In this document: positions 1 through 11,896 of the stretch, piece after piece | Numbering within the stretch: the stretch's first letter is position 1 | Layout of the letters: each line of letters opens with the position of its first letter | Assembly: GCA_024036415.1 (NCBI GenBank) | Contig: JAMWET010003603.1 | Location: 122,501 to 186,500, forward strand | DNA length: 64,000 nucleotides | Source: Prochilodus magdalenae | Lineage: Eukaryota > Chordata > Actinopteri > Characiformes > Prochilodontidae | Reading direction: 5' to 3' | The notes under the pieces: model-generated | What the model was told of the DNA's origin: nothing | Database searches by the model: none | What the model saw: only the letters and a program-made list of their open reading frames with translations | Translations under genes and position numbers: made by a program

Positions 1-514
1 TCTGTCCCATCACTGTTTCATAATCCACCGAAAATGTCTTTAGACTTCTCAAAATAATATTAAACCATAATGTGCTTTGTTCCGTTGCTATGGTAAAGTA
101 TTTCTCACCCCGCTGCTCATGCGCTTTTTATCCCTAAAATAAAAAGTCAAAATGTGTTACAGTATTAACTGGCACCTGAATCAAGTAACTGTATCCATTC
201 TTGCAGAGAATCTCGAGTTAGAAAATCTACTACTCGATCAAAGGCGGCAATCAACAGTCATGTCTGTTACCTAACAACCGATCATATGCACACAGCTGAA
301 ACAAACATGTAATCAAAATAAATCAATATAAAATTTTAATCGGTTAGCCAGTGAACCAAGGTGAACCAAGGTCACAACAAGGGTGCAACAAACTGGATGT
401 TGTCCATATTTCCCAAGCTCCCCCAGCTGTTTATCAGAGTATCGGTGCTTCCCACTTTTAAATTCCCAAACACGTCAGACAAACGCAAGCCTGATAAATA
501 ACCACACACTCAAC
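1..514. repeat. Left copy of a 548-bp direct duplication
   Basis: This segment is repeated at 549-1144 with about 90% or better identity by eye. The shared parts include the opening stretch with 'tgtcccatcactgtttcata', a middle part around 'aaaggcggcaatcaacagtc' and the closing 'ctgataaataaccacacact'. The copy probably starts before the window, because position 1 already matches position 549. Residues 110-180 of this copy have no counterpart in the second copy, where a different sequence sits. No coding potential is visible. Confidence 0.9.
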
Positions 515-548
515 ATCACCTAGACTGTGGCGGCTGGCCATAGCGTTA

Positions 549-1144
549 TCTGTCCCATCACTGTTTCATAATCCTCCGAAAATGTCTTTAGACTTCTCAA
601 AATAACATTAAGCCATGATGTGCTTTGTTCCGTTGCTATGGTAAAGCATTTACATTTATGGCATTTAGCTGACGCTCTAATCCAGAGCGACTTACAAGGT
701 TAATGATTACAGGTAGGCCGGTGTAGTGTTAGGAGTCTTGCCCAAGGGCTCTTATTGGTGTAGCACAGCACAGTCATCTAGACTGGCACTTGAATTAAGT
801 AACTGTATCCATTCTTACAGCATCTTATCTCGAGTTAGAAAATCTACTACTTGATCAAAGGCGGCAATCAACAGTCATGTCTGTTACCTAACAACCGATC
901 ATACGCACACAGCTGAAACAAACATGTAATCAAAATAATTCAATATATAAATGTAACTCTGTTAGCCAGACAACAACAGACACCCATGTTGAACCAAAAG
1001 GTCAAAACAAGGGTGCAACAAACTGGATGTTGTCCATATTTCACGAGCTCCCCCAGCTGTTTATCAGAGTATCGGTGCTTCCCACTTTTAAATTCCCAAA
1101 CACGTCAGACAAACGCAAGCCTGATAAATAACCACACACTCAAC
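549..1144. repeat. Right copy of the 548-bp direct duplication
   Basis: This is the second copy of the segment at 1-514, separated from it by about 34 bp. It differs mainly by a replaced block: about 70 bp of copy one (110-180) is exchanged for about 145 bp (648-794), most of which is a dispersed fish repeat. Other differences are scattered substitutions and a short insertion near 970-985. Confidence 0.9.
649..782 (+). repeat. Dispersed teleost repeat fragment inside the right duplicate
   Basis: The stretch contains 'ggcatttagctgacgctcta' followed by 'atccagagcgacttacaa', and later 'gtcttgcccaagggctctta'. I recognise this from memory as a very common dispersed sequence of teleost genomes; I do not assign the family. 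It is absent from the left duplicate, so it arrived after the duplication or was lost from the left copy. Confidence 0.65.
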
Positions 1145-1244
1145 TAAGTCTCCTCGTTATTCACAACCTTTACTGTAACACAGTATTTGACGAGTTTATC
1201 AGCGGCCCCACTTTCCAGATGGCCCCATTCCCTGGAACGTCCTC

Positions 1245-1690
1245 AAGCTGGTTCTAGGGGATCCCAAGCAGTTCCTAGGTGAGCTTGGTGACATAGTCTC
1301 TCCAGCGGCTCCTGGGACGACCACCAGATCTAATCCCAGTTTGCTGTGCCAACGGGAAGCGTCCAGGTGGGTTCTGAATCAGATTCATGAACCATCTCAA
1401 CTGGCACCTTTCAATGCGGAGGAGTAGTAGTATTACTGCAGCTTGCATTCGTGATCATCGATATATACCCAAAGCTCATGGCCACAGGTGAGGGCTGGGA
1501 TGTAGACAGACTGGTACACAGAGAGCTCTGTCTTACGGTTCAACTACCTGTTCACCACTACAGCCTGGTACAGTGACCACATTACTAATGCCGACTGCCC
1601 CAGCCTCACAATCCCTCGTCCCATCGCTCGTAAACAAGGCCCCAAGAAACTCCACCACCAGGGGCAGATAAACTGTGGTGAACAATGCTG
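1245..1690 (-). pseudogene. LINE reverse-transcriptase ORF, C-terminal relic
   Basis: On the minus strand the translation gives broken but recognisable pieces of the C-terminal part of a fish non-LTR retrotransposon polyprotein. One piece reads YQSVYIPALTCGHELWV (about 1445-1515). Further on come CQLRW, then PGRFPLA, then GRPRSRWRDYVTKL (about 1280-1330). Upstream there is an LVVEFLGALFTSDG-like piece (about 1620-1665). The family usually shows a YGHELWV motif, then a QLRWxGH motif and a GRPRxRWRDYV tail, in that order, as seen here. Stops and frameshifts lie between the pieces, so it cannot make protein. The 5' part of the element is missing, as expected of a truncated insertion. The LINE clade is not assigned. 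Confidence 0.85.
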
Positions 1691-3570
1691 CTTGTCACTA
1701 CAGACAACATTAGAAACAGACAGATAAACAGAAGTCAGGACACACATCCAGTGCCCTATTCTCAGCCTTCTATATACGACTGTGAGCTCTAACCAGAGCT
1801 GCGGAGATGTGATTCTTTGTTAAGGTCAAGATTGGGTCATGCACATGCCCACTGACGATGCACCAGTGTCTGGCCTCTGAGGAGGAACCAGCTCTTCATG
1901 TAACATCGTTCTATTTATACTCTTAATTAAAGTGACCTTTTTGCTGTGTCAACACTCTTCATGCCCACACAACCAGTTTGTTTATGACTGAACTACTGAA
2001 GCTCTTCATAGATCGAACTTCTTAATTCTTCTCTCCAAGTGCAAAGACTGTCCAAGCAAGATCCACTGACCAATGTCCTTCTGCAGACACTCTAAATAAG
2101 CTAATATGCAATGAAGAAAAAAAAATTCATGATTTATTTTCTCTTGGTCAACTCAAAACCGAAACCAACCAAAATCAAACAACAGCTGGTCTCTCATTCC
2201 AATGTTTTGCCAAAGGTCTGCAAAAGAAAGTGTAAATTTATCAATCAGCATTTCCACCAACTATGGTTATGCTTGCGGTAACCGGCATGAGATAAGGAGA
2301 TAGGGCCATATACCTGTGCCGGATCGCTTATGGGATGCCTACATGGCCGTCCTTATTGGGGATGAACGGTTGCTTGTGGATTCCGGAAGTTCGTTTCAAC
2401 TGTTCTGTCCATCTTTCCTTATTTCCCGTATGGGTTTTGTTATAGGACACAGCTTTGCTGACCGAGCCGAAGCTTTCAAGCGGCAAATACGCTGCCTGCT
2501 GGATCATGTTCCGCTTATAAATGCAGAGCAAACCGTGCCCATACTGCACCATCGGCACATGTACCAGTTGGATCCCGGAGCTCACCCAAGGGTCTCGCTG
2601 ACCACGCATGATGCATGCAATGAATGGATTTGAACGGCTCAGGGTAATGCGGTTCTGACAGCCCTCTGTCAGCTGTGTACGGCCATGGCACTAACATTTC
2701 AGAGGTGGCAGGTAGTGCGGAGCGGGCAGTGGCCCATTTAATTAGAGCTGGAGTTGAAGTCTCACTTCACCGGTGCCCACCTAAACTCTAAACGTCACCC
2801 CAGCAAAGAGTTCTAACAGAGAGCACAGTGCCAAACACACTCATTCCAACAAATCTTGTTTTTTGCTCATGTTTTGCTTCAATCAATAAGCTAATCTTTT
2901 TAACTCATCTCCAAGTTAATTGGTTTATGCTAAGCGAGACATTCAAAGAAATATTCCACAACAGAAAAGGTCTCCAGAAATGATGTTATACGTTATATGT
3001 TAAGTACATAGACAATTAAGAAACCTGGTGCCTTCTGACTGGTATATGCTGTCAACACATCAACTGTCAGCACATTAACATCAAACAGAGGTCTACAACT
3101 CCAAATTCCTTGTATAGGGTTTTGTAAAACAGCTTCAACAACATCAGCAATAACAGATTTTTGGCTTTTCTATCCAGGCTATTATGCACATTTCAAATTC
3201 GATTAAAGAAATAAAACAAACAAACAAACAAACAAAAAAAACAAAAGGGGATAAAAGCCCACTAATTAAATCCCAACAAAAACTGCAGAGTATCCAACAA
3301 GCATGATCACATACGGCACAATAATCACCTAGGAATTATAGACACATGTTTTTATCACACAGACATCATCTTTTCTAAAGGCCTCTACTACTCTGAGCTC
3401 CCCATGACAATTCCCAATTGTATACTGACCACAGGCATATTGTATCAGAAACCACATCCAACGGCAGGCAAAAGTTTGGCTACCCTGGTCAAAATTGCTG
3501 TTACTGTGAACAGCTAAGCACGTAAAGCATGACCTGACTTTCAAAAGGCATGAACTTTAATATGACATCT
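1691..3570. other. No gene recognised
   Basis: The open frames here (for example 105 codons at 2316-2633 on plus, overlapped by 93 codons on minus) match no family I know and have no exon-like boundaries. A short (AAAC)n run lies near 3206-3240. Otherwise I see nothing. Confidence 0.5.
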
Positions 3571-3574
3571 GTCT

Positions 3575-3632
3575 TTAATATATATATATATTTTTTATAA
3601 ATAAAATATTTGATATATTTTTTCTTTTAGCA
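3575..3632. repeat. AT-rich microsatellite
   Basis: A (TA)n run is followed by T-rich and A-rich sequence. It directly abuts the Tc1-like relic on its right. Confidence 0.7.
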
Positions 3633-3639
3633 GCCAGCT

Positions 3640-3960
3640 GGGAGTTTCACAGTTCTGGGTGATTTTTGAGCCGTTTTACTTTTTATAGAGACCTATTCTC
3701 AGATATTTGATGACGTTTAGGATTGGAGGCTGCGGGGACCACCGCAAAACCTTCAGTTTGCACCCCCGAGTTAGTCCATGTTGGTTTTTGAGGTGTGTTT
3801 AGGATCATTATCCTGTGGCGGAAGCCATCCTCTTCACATGACGTTTACTTCCAGAATTTGCTGGTGCCTAATCAAATCCATTCTTCCCTCTACCGGGCCA
3901 TATGTGTGATGAAACAGGGCTGAAATACAATCGCTTTTGTAGTTCTGAGCCTTATTTTCA
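3640..3960 (-). pseudogene. Tc1-like transposase relic (catalytic core)
   Basis: The minus strand encodes QDNDPKHTSKTNMD (about 3770-3812), the region around the second catalytic aspartate of Tc1/mariner transposases. Upstream, in a shifted frame, is GRMDLIRHQQILEVNVM (about 3845-3900), and downstream LKVLRWSPQPP then LNVIKYL, which corresponds to the usual WPSQSPDLNPIE block. Stops and at least two frameshifts break the frame. The essential proline and aspartate of the last block are altered. Both ends of the element are lost. DDE transposases of this kind cut and paste their own element at TA sites; this copy is dead. Confidence 0.85.
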
Positions 3961-4259
3961 TTTTCAGTCTTTGACGAATCCGTATGTCCTGAAGGTAGTG
4001 CAGGGTAAACTAAGCTAAGATTAGCACATGCATGCTAACATGCTTAGAGAAATTAATCCTTAGAGCTTTGACAACAAACAGTAATTTACAGCTCTACATG
4101 ATCACACATCAGGTTTCCAGCAGAGACGGACCCAGATACGTAATAATAAACTTCAGTAAATGTTTTTATAAGTGGAATAGATACGACCTGCAGAACGTAT
4201 CTGCAGCACCATTTATATCCCTGAGCAGAAATGACCCCTGTTGCTGACTGGCTGGAAGA

Positions 4260-5270
4260 ATGTTCAGTCTGGATCGCTCTCTGGCTCTATCACTCCTTGC
4301 CCCAACACTTATCCTACCCCTCTGTTTTGCGTGTTCAAGTCTAGCGGTAGGGTTGTCCTGATTGTTGTTGAGATGGAGGGGTAGGGTGAAGTGTCAGGGG
4401 CACACTCCAAACATGTGTTACGAGAAAATCCCTAGAATGCCCAGCGAATCATCGGCAACTTATCTACACAAGCAACCAAAGACACCCATAAATATTTACT
4501 CTGTTAAAGCTGCTGTACTCTAAGATCACCACCGTAAAAGCATTTTATGGTCATTTTTTTCATAACACGTGTAAATCAATAGTAACATGCTGATGTCTCG
4601 GAGCGATCTAGCAAAATTTCCCACCTTAAATGGAGCAGCAGTTGCGTTCTTGGTGGAACGGGGAAATTGGATCATGAAGCTGGAGATTAAAAAGCTCAGT
4701 TCAGCTTCATATCAGTGAATAATTCTGGGTGGTGATAATAAATAATGGTCATCCGCCTCTTTGAAGTCACATGATGCCCTACATGTATTTAAGTAGTGAG
4801 GAGCTGAACTCCACCCTCCTCTGCTGTCACTGCAGACAGGCAGGGTCGCCTACAGGGGTCCGCTAGAAGTAGTAGTTTTTGGTCTGTGTTCCCATTTATT
4901 GGATGACTCGTTAGACCGACTGATGTGTAAAACTGAAGTTGTGAATGAATCGCGAGTTCCCGTGCTTCTCCTTTAGGTAGCAATATTTCTAGACTACGGA
5001 GACAAAGCAGGAAACACATCCGGATTATTCGTCCAGGCTGTTTCAAATATGATTCATCAGTTCTGTCATGCCTGTCATTCCAACATTCCGGATTCTTCAC
5101 CCCAGCGATAGTAAGAAATAGATGACGTATCTGATTCTTGAAGGGTTGTCCTATTTCAAAGGGGGAGATTTCAACCACTACCCCTTATAACTCAGTTTCA
5201 AGGGGGGAGGGTTACACTTGAAAACAAGGAGTAGGGGTAAAAGTAAGAAATGGGATTGGGCCTTAATGTC
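4260..5270. repeat. Possible old non-autonomous DNA element
   Basis: The ends carry roughly complementary G-rich/C-rich pieces: 'ccaacacttatcctacccct' near 4301 and 'taggggtaaaagtaagaaat' near 5231. Inside lie 'gcagacaggcagggtcgcct' and other stretches I associate, from memory, with a dispersed teleost repeat having 'aggggtaggg' near its ends. The open frame of 129 codons at 4789-5178 (minus) lies inside it and is not considered a gene. The assignment is tentative. Confidence 0.35.
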
Positions 5271-6411
5271 TCATTTACAGAGGCCAGTGCACACATGAAA
5301 AGGAAAGCTAGCAAACTATGAGGACATGATCAATGACTCTGACATAAAGCATGTTGGATTTGAATCATATACATTGCCTTTAAAGGAGTGTAAGATGCCA
5401 TGACTGGCCAAACTGCAGACAGAGCAGGTCTTGGCTGTGCAGGTTTAGGATTTGCTGAACTACTGCTTTAAAATAGGACGTCTTCCCTATTATGGCACCA
5501 TCATAATGTGAAAACAATGATGGGTCTAGATAATCACTGAGCAGTTTGAATGCTGTATATGGAGTTGATTCATTGGCCAATGAAAGGTACTAATGTGATG
5601 CTCTATATTGCGGCTAGTGAAGCAGGTACTTTGCACACACTTGGAATATTGATTGTAGTAATAATATTCATTAACCTCAACAGGAGGCGCTTCAGTTTTA
5701 CAATGGGAATGTAGAGATTTAACTATGTTCCACAAGCCAATACACCAGAAGAGATGTGAAATGTGCTTAGTCAGTCATCATTAGTTGCAACTAGCTGCTG
5801 GATTCAAATTATAATGCCCCTCATCACAGCAAACCACTTTCATGAGAGCAGTTTCAGCCTGACTGTACAGACAGATCAATAAGAGGAGTGTAATAAAACT
5901 CAGAATTAGGTAGAGATTAGCCGTGATGAGAAAGCGAGAGTGAGAGCGAGAGAGCTACAGGAAGCATATGGTTTATGATCAGAGTGGAAAACATCATTTA
6001 TAATGAGGGTTTTCATTCAATGGATCCAGCTGGAGCTCTGTGAGTGTCTGTGAAATGCCTGAGGAATTTCAAATGACGTGGACAGCAGGTTAAGGCGTGA
6101 ATCGCGCGGCTGTAGATGCCAGCATGCACGTCAGCAAGCAAACCCCTACTGCGTCTGCGAGCAGCGTGGCCCTGAACAAGTGCAGCTGCATGGACGCAGG
6201 AGGCAGAGGGGGCTCAGTACCAAAATGCGGAGAGAGGAAGTCCAGCAGTGGTGGTCAAGTTTAAGTATTAAAGGGAAAGTTAAAAGAGAAATAAACGTAT
6301 CCGGTAATGAAAAACAGCAGCCCATGTTCTCTACTTCCTCTCCTGTGCTGTTTGTGGCTGTGGTCTTCATTTGATTGGACGAGCTGTGGCCATCTCCAAG
6401 TCAAGGTTAGG
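5271..6411. other. No gene recognised
   Basis: Short open frames on both strands overlap one another (for example 6078-6374 plus and 6146-6370 minus), which argues against any of them being real. There is a short GA-rich stretch near 5935-5955. Confidence 0.5.
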
Positions 6412-6697
6412 AACCAGGAGCGCTGCTGAGTTTGGTCCACACAGAGCACTGCTGTATACACTAACATGCCTTTACTACACTGGCTCTGAGAATGACCCAC
6501 CACCCCAATAAAACCTGGTCCTGGCAGCCCTGACCTTCGGAGAACAGGTAGAGGAGCACTAACGAAGTATACAGAGAAACAGATGGACTACAGTCTGTAT
6601 GTGTAGAACTACTATGTGCTTCTATATGGTCAGTGCAGCTGATAACATGGGTAATGGGTGTAAGTAGAAAGAGGTGGACCTAATAAAGTGGCCGGTC
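6412..6697 (+). repeat. Dispersed repeat family A, degenerate copy 1
   Basis: It shares with copies near 19.1, 36.1 and 57.5 kb the signature 'gagaaacagatggactacag' followed by 'tctgta', then a block like 'gtagaactac' and 'ggtcagtg(g/c)agctgat'. It ends in 'gaggtggacctaataaagtg'. I recall this family as abundant in otophysan fishes and regard it as a non-autonomous element; its class is not clear from the sequence. Confidence 0.75.
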
Positions 6698-9250
6698 TTA
6701 TATGCAGCACACAGCAGATCGTATGTTATAACATGCCAGATTTTTATTTTTTACTATCGCCTCCTTCTGTCATTTCCCAGGATACCATAAAAACCACATA
6801 CATTGCTGCCACGTTACATCAACACGTCCTTGGGCAGATTTAGAAGTAGCATGCCCCGTGAAATGTCACTCAAATGGGCAAACCTCTTACAGTGGGTAAC
6901 CAAGCTTCTTAAAGTGAGCTATAAGGATGGGGAGACCCTCAGGGAGAAATGAGAGGGTCTTAATGGCAAGTTGAGGACCGGAAATCACTTTGATCTCAAC
7001 TTTAAAGCAGAGCTGGACTGGGACTCTAAATTCAGTCCTGGACTTTCGTCTAGAACACCCTGCAACGTGATCATGTGTGGACTGAACCTGCCATCATATC
7101 ATTACCATAAGTGGACGTGTACTTTCTCTAACAAGAATAAACTGAGAGCTGTGGTAGTACATTAACATTAAGCGAGCCTTGTTTTGGATGATTGATTAGG
7201 TGAGCGAGTTAGCAAGCGAGTCCAGGTCCAAGAGGCTCCTAGTGGACATCTTTACACCCTGCCTGTACCTCTCCACCATGAATGTATTTCAAAACTACCT
7301 TTAAACAGCATGCTGCATTTGGCCGCATATTCAGATCTAACTTTCTAAGAGGGTTCTTAAACTGGTTCCTATTACCACAACTGTGAACAATCTGACTGGG
7401 TATATCTAGAACAGTGGATTTCACATCAGAAGCACTGAGAGAGAGGTTGCTAGTTCAGACGACCCAATGCTAACTCAAGAGCTAGTGGGTGCAACATTAT
7501 GCTGAGGACATGCTATGAGGTTTGTTAATCAATCTCAATTCACTCACTAGTTCCATGTGTAGTGAAGCAGTACACAGTGACAGTGAACTGACCCGGAAGC
7601 TCCTCCGTAGCATTTCGCCATGCTGTAATTTCTTTGGATTGGATATACCCAGATACAGCATGTATCACTCACACATGACAATGTTTATTGTAATTAGGCC
7701 TTCCTTCCTTCGCTTAACACTGCTAGTACCACACTAACCATGTTTCACCTAAGCAGTGTATGGCAGTCAAGTAATGACTGAATAGACTTTTCATTAACAC
7801 ACCAGTAACAGTTCACCTATCCGGCAAGATTTCAACTTAAAGCCTGTAGCTGAATATTTCTCACAGGGCCTAATAAGCCAGTTAGCTGTAGGTGATTAGC
7901 CTGTTAGCAGGCCAGCTTACTTTAACATCACATTTTGTAGAAGTTAATAAATAAAATGAAATATGTGTGAAATATAGGTTGTTAATTTTAAATATTACTT
8001 TGCAGGTAAAGTAGATTATTAGTGGTAAACAACAATTTTAAAGCATATACGAAAATGACATATACATACCTGCTAGTTAGCCAAGTCCAACATGTTAACA
8101 GTAGACAACAGCCTGTCTCCATTTTAAAGCTCTATGGACGTCAGGCAGGAGATGCTAGGTCCTATAAGGGGGCAGTAACAGTCGATGCTCGCCAGTTATT
8201 ACGCTTCATTATGGGAACATGAGAGCACTGGCACTGGAATGACTGGGACAATGGGCCTCACTTAACGACCGATTCCCAGGTCCGCACATATACTACTGAA
8301 CTAGGCTTCCCTTCTAAACAAACCGCACATTTAAGAGCGTGTAAGTATTCATCTGTGTATATAACGCATTTTAATACAGCCCAGTTTAATATGAATCATT
8401 GCCTCAACCTGACATCTATAGCTATTAAGATACGTTTTAACAGCTACTGCCACTGTCAATGCATGTTTGCTCTTCATGCTTTATAGGAGTGACACTGCTC
8501 TGAGAGAGAGCTGAGAGCTGTGCCAAGCATTACACTGCAAACAGTCAACTGGCTTAACAATGTTCAGGCTGTAAGGTGTAGTACGTCCTATCAGTCTGTA
8601 GTAGCACTGCTAACTAAACCCATTTGCTTTATTTAAGTAACTGTGCAACCATGTGAACCCATCAAATCTAGAGAAAAGACTGGCAACATTATGAACGAGT
8701 CACTATACTGATATAAATGTGCTTTAATCTTTATTAAGCAGTGCTTAATCGCTTAAATAGACGAGCAGTCTCTTCAAATCCACTAATTTAAATGGGATAC
8801 ATCCTCTTTCTTAACATTTGTCCATCAGGCAAGGACATTTCTCAGTAAAGTCAGATGAACGCATGTCCATACCGGTCTCTCCTCAGATCTGCTCAAGTTA
8901 GTGTAGAAGTCAGAGCTGCTTAGCATAGTGAATGAGGTTGTCTGAGAACAGCAGCCGGTTCTTTGAAACAGCACTTCCTCTACTTACTGTCTTATTACAC
9001 TTTCATTGTGGATTAGTGCAAGAACACGAACTACAGAACAATGCTCACAAGACCATACAGCAGAACGGTACGGGAAACAGGGAGGATCTGAAGCAGCCTT
9101 TTCAGAGCATTACATAAACATCACTGATCAGACGCAATTCATCAGTCAGGTCAGGTGACTTGGCAGGTGACCAGAAACGTAAGTATTATAAATGATGTGC
9201 TGCATCTCTAAACGCTTCATTAAGGACTCACCAACTCATTTACTAACTTT
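6698..9250. other. No gene recognised
   Basis: About 2.5 kb of AT-leaning sequence with many short, overlapping open frames of at most 71 codons. None resembles a known protein. No array or inverted repeat was evident. Confidence 0.5.
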
Positions 9251-9254
9251 TAAC

Positions 9255-9560
9255 GGTCACGCTTCCGGGTTCTTCACCCGGGCTTTCTCGCTCCTCAGCG
9301 TCATTACCACACGCTGCCCGTCAACCAATCACATTTCACACTCATGCTCTTCATCCCTAATACTTCTAATATCCATCACCTGTTCCCCATCAGCCTGCCT
9401 GCGTGTGTATACAGAGGACTTTGTTACATCTGTTCCCTGCAAGGTTTTGGATCTACTGCCTACTGAGCATTTCTACTGTCTGTGTATCTGTTTATGGGAC
9501 CAGACTGCTTACAAGTTTTTGCTCCACTCATCAGGAAATTTACCCACAATGCAACAGGTG
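9255..9560 (+). repeat. Possible degenerate LTR-like relic
   Basis: The start 'ggtcacgcttccgggtt' resembles the 5' end of the solo LTR at 32457-33015 (read on minus, 'tgtcacgcttccgggttt'). A pyrimidine-rich body with 'catcacctgttccccatcag' follows, as in fish LTRs. No terminal CA end or target duplication could be found. Confidence 0.3.
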
Positions 9561-10064
9561 CTTTCAGATTATGCTGAACACTGACAAAAACAGACACACC
9601 ATATTCTGTTCCAAACACAGTGATATTGCTGCTCAGAATTATAAGGCTTTAAACCATACCAAACAAACAAACACTGAACAAGAATGCAAATTTCACAACT
9701 AGCTTAAGAGACGGTGAACAGTCTAACACACTCCTGCAATCATATTAAAATTAGACTTATTATTTACTAAAGGATTTACAAAAGAGTGTAGAATCTGAAT
9801 AAAAGAAATGCTGAAAAGTGTTAGTTACATGTCTTATAGCCTTCCAATATCCTTTTACAGTCACAACTCTACCATCTCGGGGAAAACCAGTGTTCACTCT
9901 CAAGGAGCTGCTGCTGCAAATGATCAATTATCATGCAAATTATTATTCAGGCAGAAGCGTTAATCAGCTAAACAACAGCTATTCATCAGTATAAAGCCAC
10001 CCGCCTGGTACATGTTTATGCAGGTGGCTTATCATAATGTAAAAAAAAATAAAACTAAATTGGG
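9561..10064. other. Unique AT-rich segment with an octamer motif
   Basis: Within 9895-10020 lies 'atcatgcaaattattattca', holding the POU/octamer-type core ATGCAAAT, with nearby 'caattatc' and 'gttaatcag'. This looks like the texture of a vertebrate conserved non-coding element. That is an impression only; no cross-species comparison was possible. Confidence 0.2.
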
Positions 10065-10094
10065 TTATATATATATATATATTTTTTTTTTTTT
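10065..10094. repeat. (TA)n/T-run microsatellite
   Basis: The sequence 'atatatatatatatat' is followed by about 14 T residues. Confidence 0.9.
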
Positions 10095-10668
10095 ACATTT
10101 TCTGTACATTCTAAATTCAACGAATAAATAGAACACAAAATATCCGCCCCTGGAAAGACCTATTTCACATTGAATTACACATTCAATAAATGAAAGGTGC
10201 TCTCTCATATTCATATTTGCAATTTGCCACAAACTGGGGTAAAGTCTTTCCATAATCAAAATGACGGCCATTATCTTTTTCCAACTTAGTGATTCTTTGC
10301 CATATGGTTTGAGGTCGGCAAAGGCCTCTCGCAAAGTCTGGGTATGAAGTCTGTTTTGAGCACGCGACTGTGGCTCTCTTCCATAGACTCTTGTACTGTT
10401 TAACATGGTTCTTGAGAAGGTGGATTGAATCTGATTTGTAAAACAGTGTTCCTTTTCCTCACACAAAACAAGTCTATGGCAGGACACATCCACTGAAGAG
10501 AAACCAAGAGAGAGCAATAATGAAACGACGGAAAGCAGAAAAGGGTTCAGGAAGTGTTTAAGTCACAATAATGAATGAAAAGCACTCATCATCAAAACAA
10601 TAGCTGTACACAGAAAGAAGTGACTGCAGTGCTACTGGGAAAGAAGATAAAGTGTGGTGTTGAGGACA
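10095..10668. other. No confident gene; 150-codon open frame on minus
   Basis: A minus-strand frame of 150 codons (10065-10517) ends inside the TA/T microsatellite, which supplies its last residues (repeated IY and K). I do not recognise the rest. It has no visible domain, signal peptide or membrane segment. An open frame of this length is expected once or twice by chance in 64 kb of this composition. Confidence 0.3.
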
Positions 10669-10783
10669 GTTGTTGTAACGGTCTTCATGTACGTAGTCCT
10701 GCATCGTGCGGTCATCTGCCAATGGTGCTGGTACTAACAGGACGACTCATGGAGGTCATCGCTGCTCGCTGATTATCTTGCAG
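10669..10783 (-). pseudogene. Tc1-like transposase relic (N-terminal region)
   Basis: On minus the frame reads VSTSTIGR, stop, PHDAGLRT, stop, RPLQQ. In Tc1-like transposases a VSxSTIxRxLHEAGL block ends the second helix-turn-helix domain, just before the catalytic region. The sequence around 'gtagtcctgcatcgtgcgg' is also very close to 51090-51108, which belongs to another Tc1-like relic. Two stops kill the frame. Confidence 0.6.
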
Positions 10784-11896
10784 TCGTTACTGTTGGGTTA
10801 CTCTGTGCATGTCGGACAGTATGTCGGTTCTCCCTCTCCATGGTTTGTGTAGGTCTCCGAGATCCTTCATGTCACTGGTGCGTGCCTTCTTCTATCCTCT
10901 GCCACCAACAGCATGCTATGGTAGTATCAGCATGGTGCGCAAAGCACTGATAAGACCATTCTGCTACCCGGAACGCTATGATCCGAACCCTCTAAAACTT
11001 CTACAGCTGATCGAACTCTTCTCTGAGGCATACTCCGCTTGCAAGGGATGCTACTTACACAAAAGCACGAGTCCAAATGGAAAACTCCCGCAACAGAACA
11101 ACCTTATATAGTCTGTTAGGCACATCCTTCCATAGGTCATGAGCATAAAACCTGAATTATTTGCATGATGTCAAAGCCACCCACCAAGTTTCATTCCAGC
11201 TATTTTTGATGATAAGCGTAAATCTACTACAACCAGCTGCAGGCTGAAAGGAGGTGATTCAGAATTAGGAGTGTAAAACAGTCAGGTGACACCAGCAAGC
11301 AAAGCTTCAGAGACTTCTGTAATAGATTCCAACTCACTGCAGCTAAAAGACGATTTTCCCAGTTCAGTAAAAGATCCCATCACCTGAAGGATGATACAGT
11401 CACCTGAAAACGTTTGATCATTTCCTGTATTTACAGAGAGCATAGTACTGTGGTAATCTGGCTAGGGGGTGAAACGGGCTATGACGCAATCAGGACAAAA
11501 TTTGGAGGGGAAAAAAATCGTTTGACAGGTTATGATCAGTATTGTTTGGAGATGACTACAGGCAGGAGAAGCATTCAGAGTCCAGAGGGAAATAAAAGAC
11601 AAGTCCACAAAGAACCTTCAAACCTTCTACAACAACTAACACCCAATAATGTGCGACGCCAAAAAGGTGTTTAGAAGGATGTGTGGAAACGGGTAAAGGT
11701 TTTTAGGAGTAATGTTACGTATTTCTCAACACACAACGTATTTTTCTGCTCTGAAAGAGAGGAATGCAGATAATCAGAGACTTTAGGATGTATGTAAAAG
11801 AGAGAATACAGCGTGTGGAGGTAATTTCAAATAGACCTGCTTATGTCTGACCACACTACAGGACAATCAGGCCGACTTCGAAGCCAGTTGGCTCCT
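10784..11896. other. No gene recognised
   Basis: A 100-codon frame at 10809-11111 and an 86-codon frame at 11414-11674, both on plus, resemble nothing I know. The region ends abruptly at the start of the 29-bp array. Confidence 0.45.

Noticed and set aside
4789..5178. 129-codon minus-strand frame
   Set aside because: It has no recognisable domain and lies in a probable old repeat.
10065..10517. 150-codon minus-strand frame as a gene
   Set aside because: Its end is encoded by a TA/T microsatellite and I see no domain. It also abuts repeat-derived DNA.
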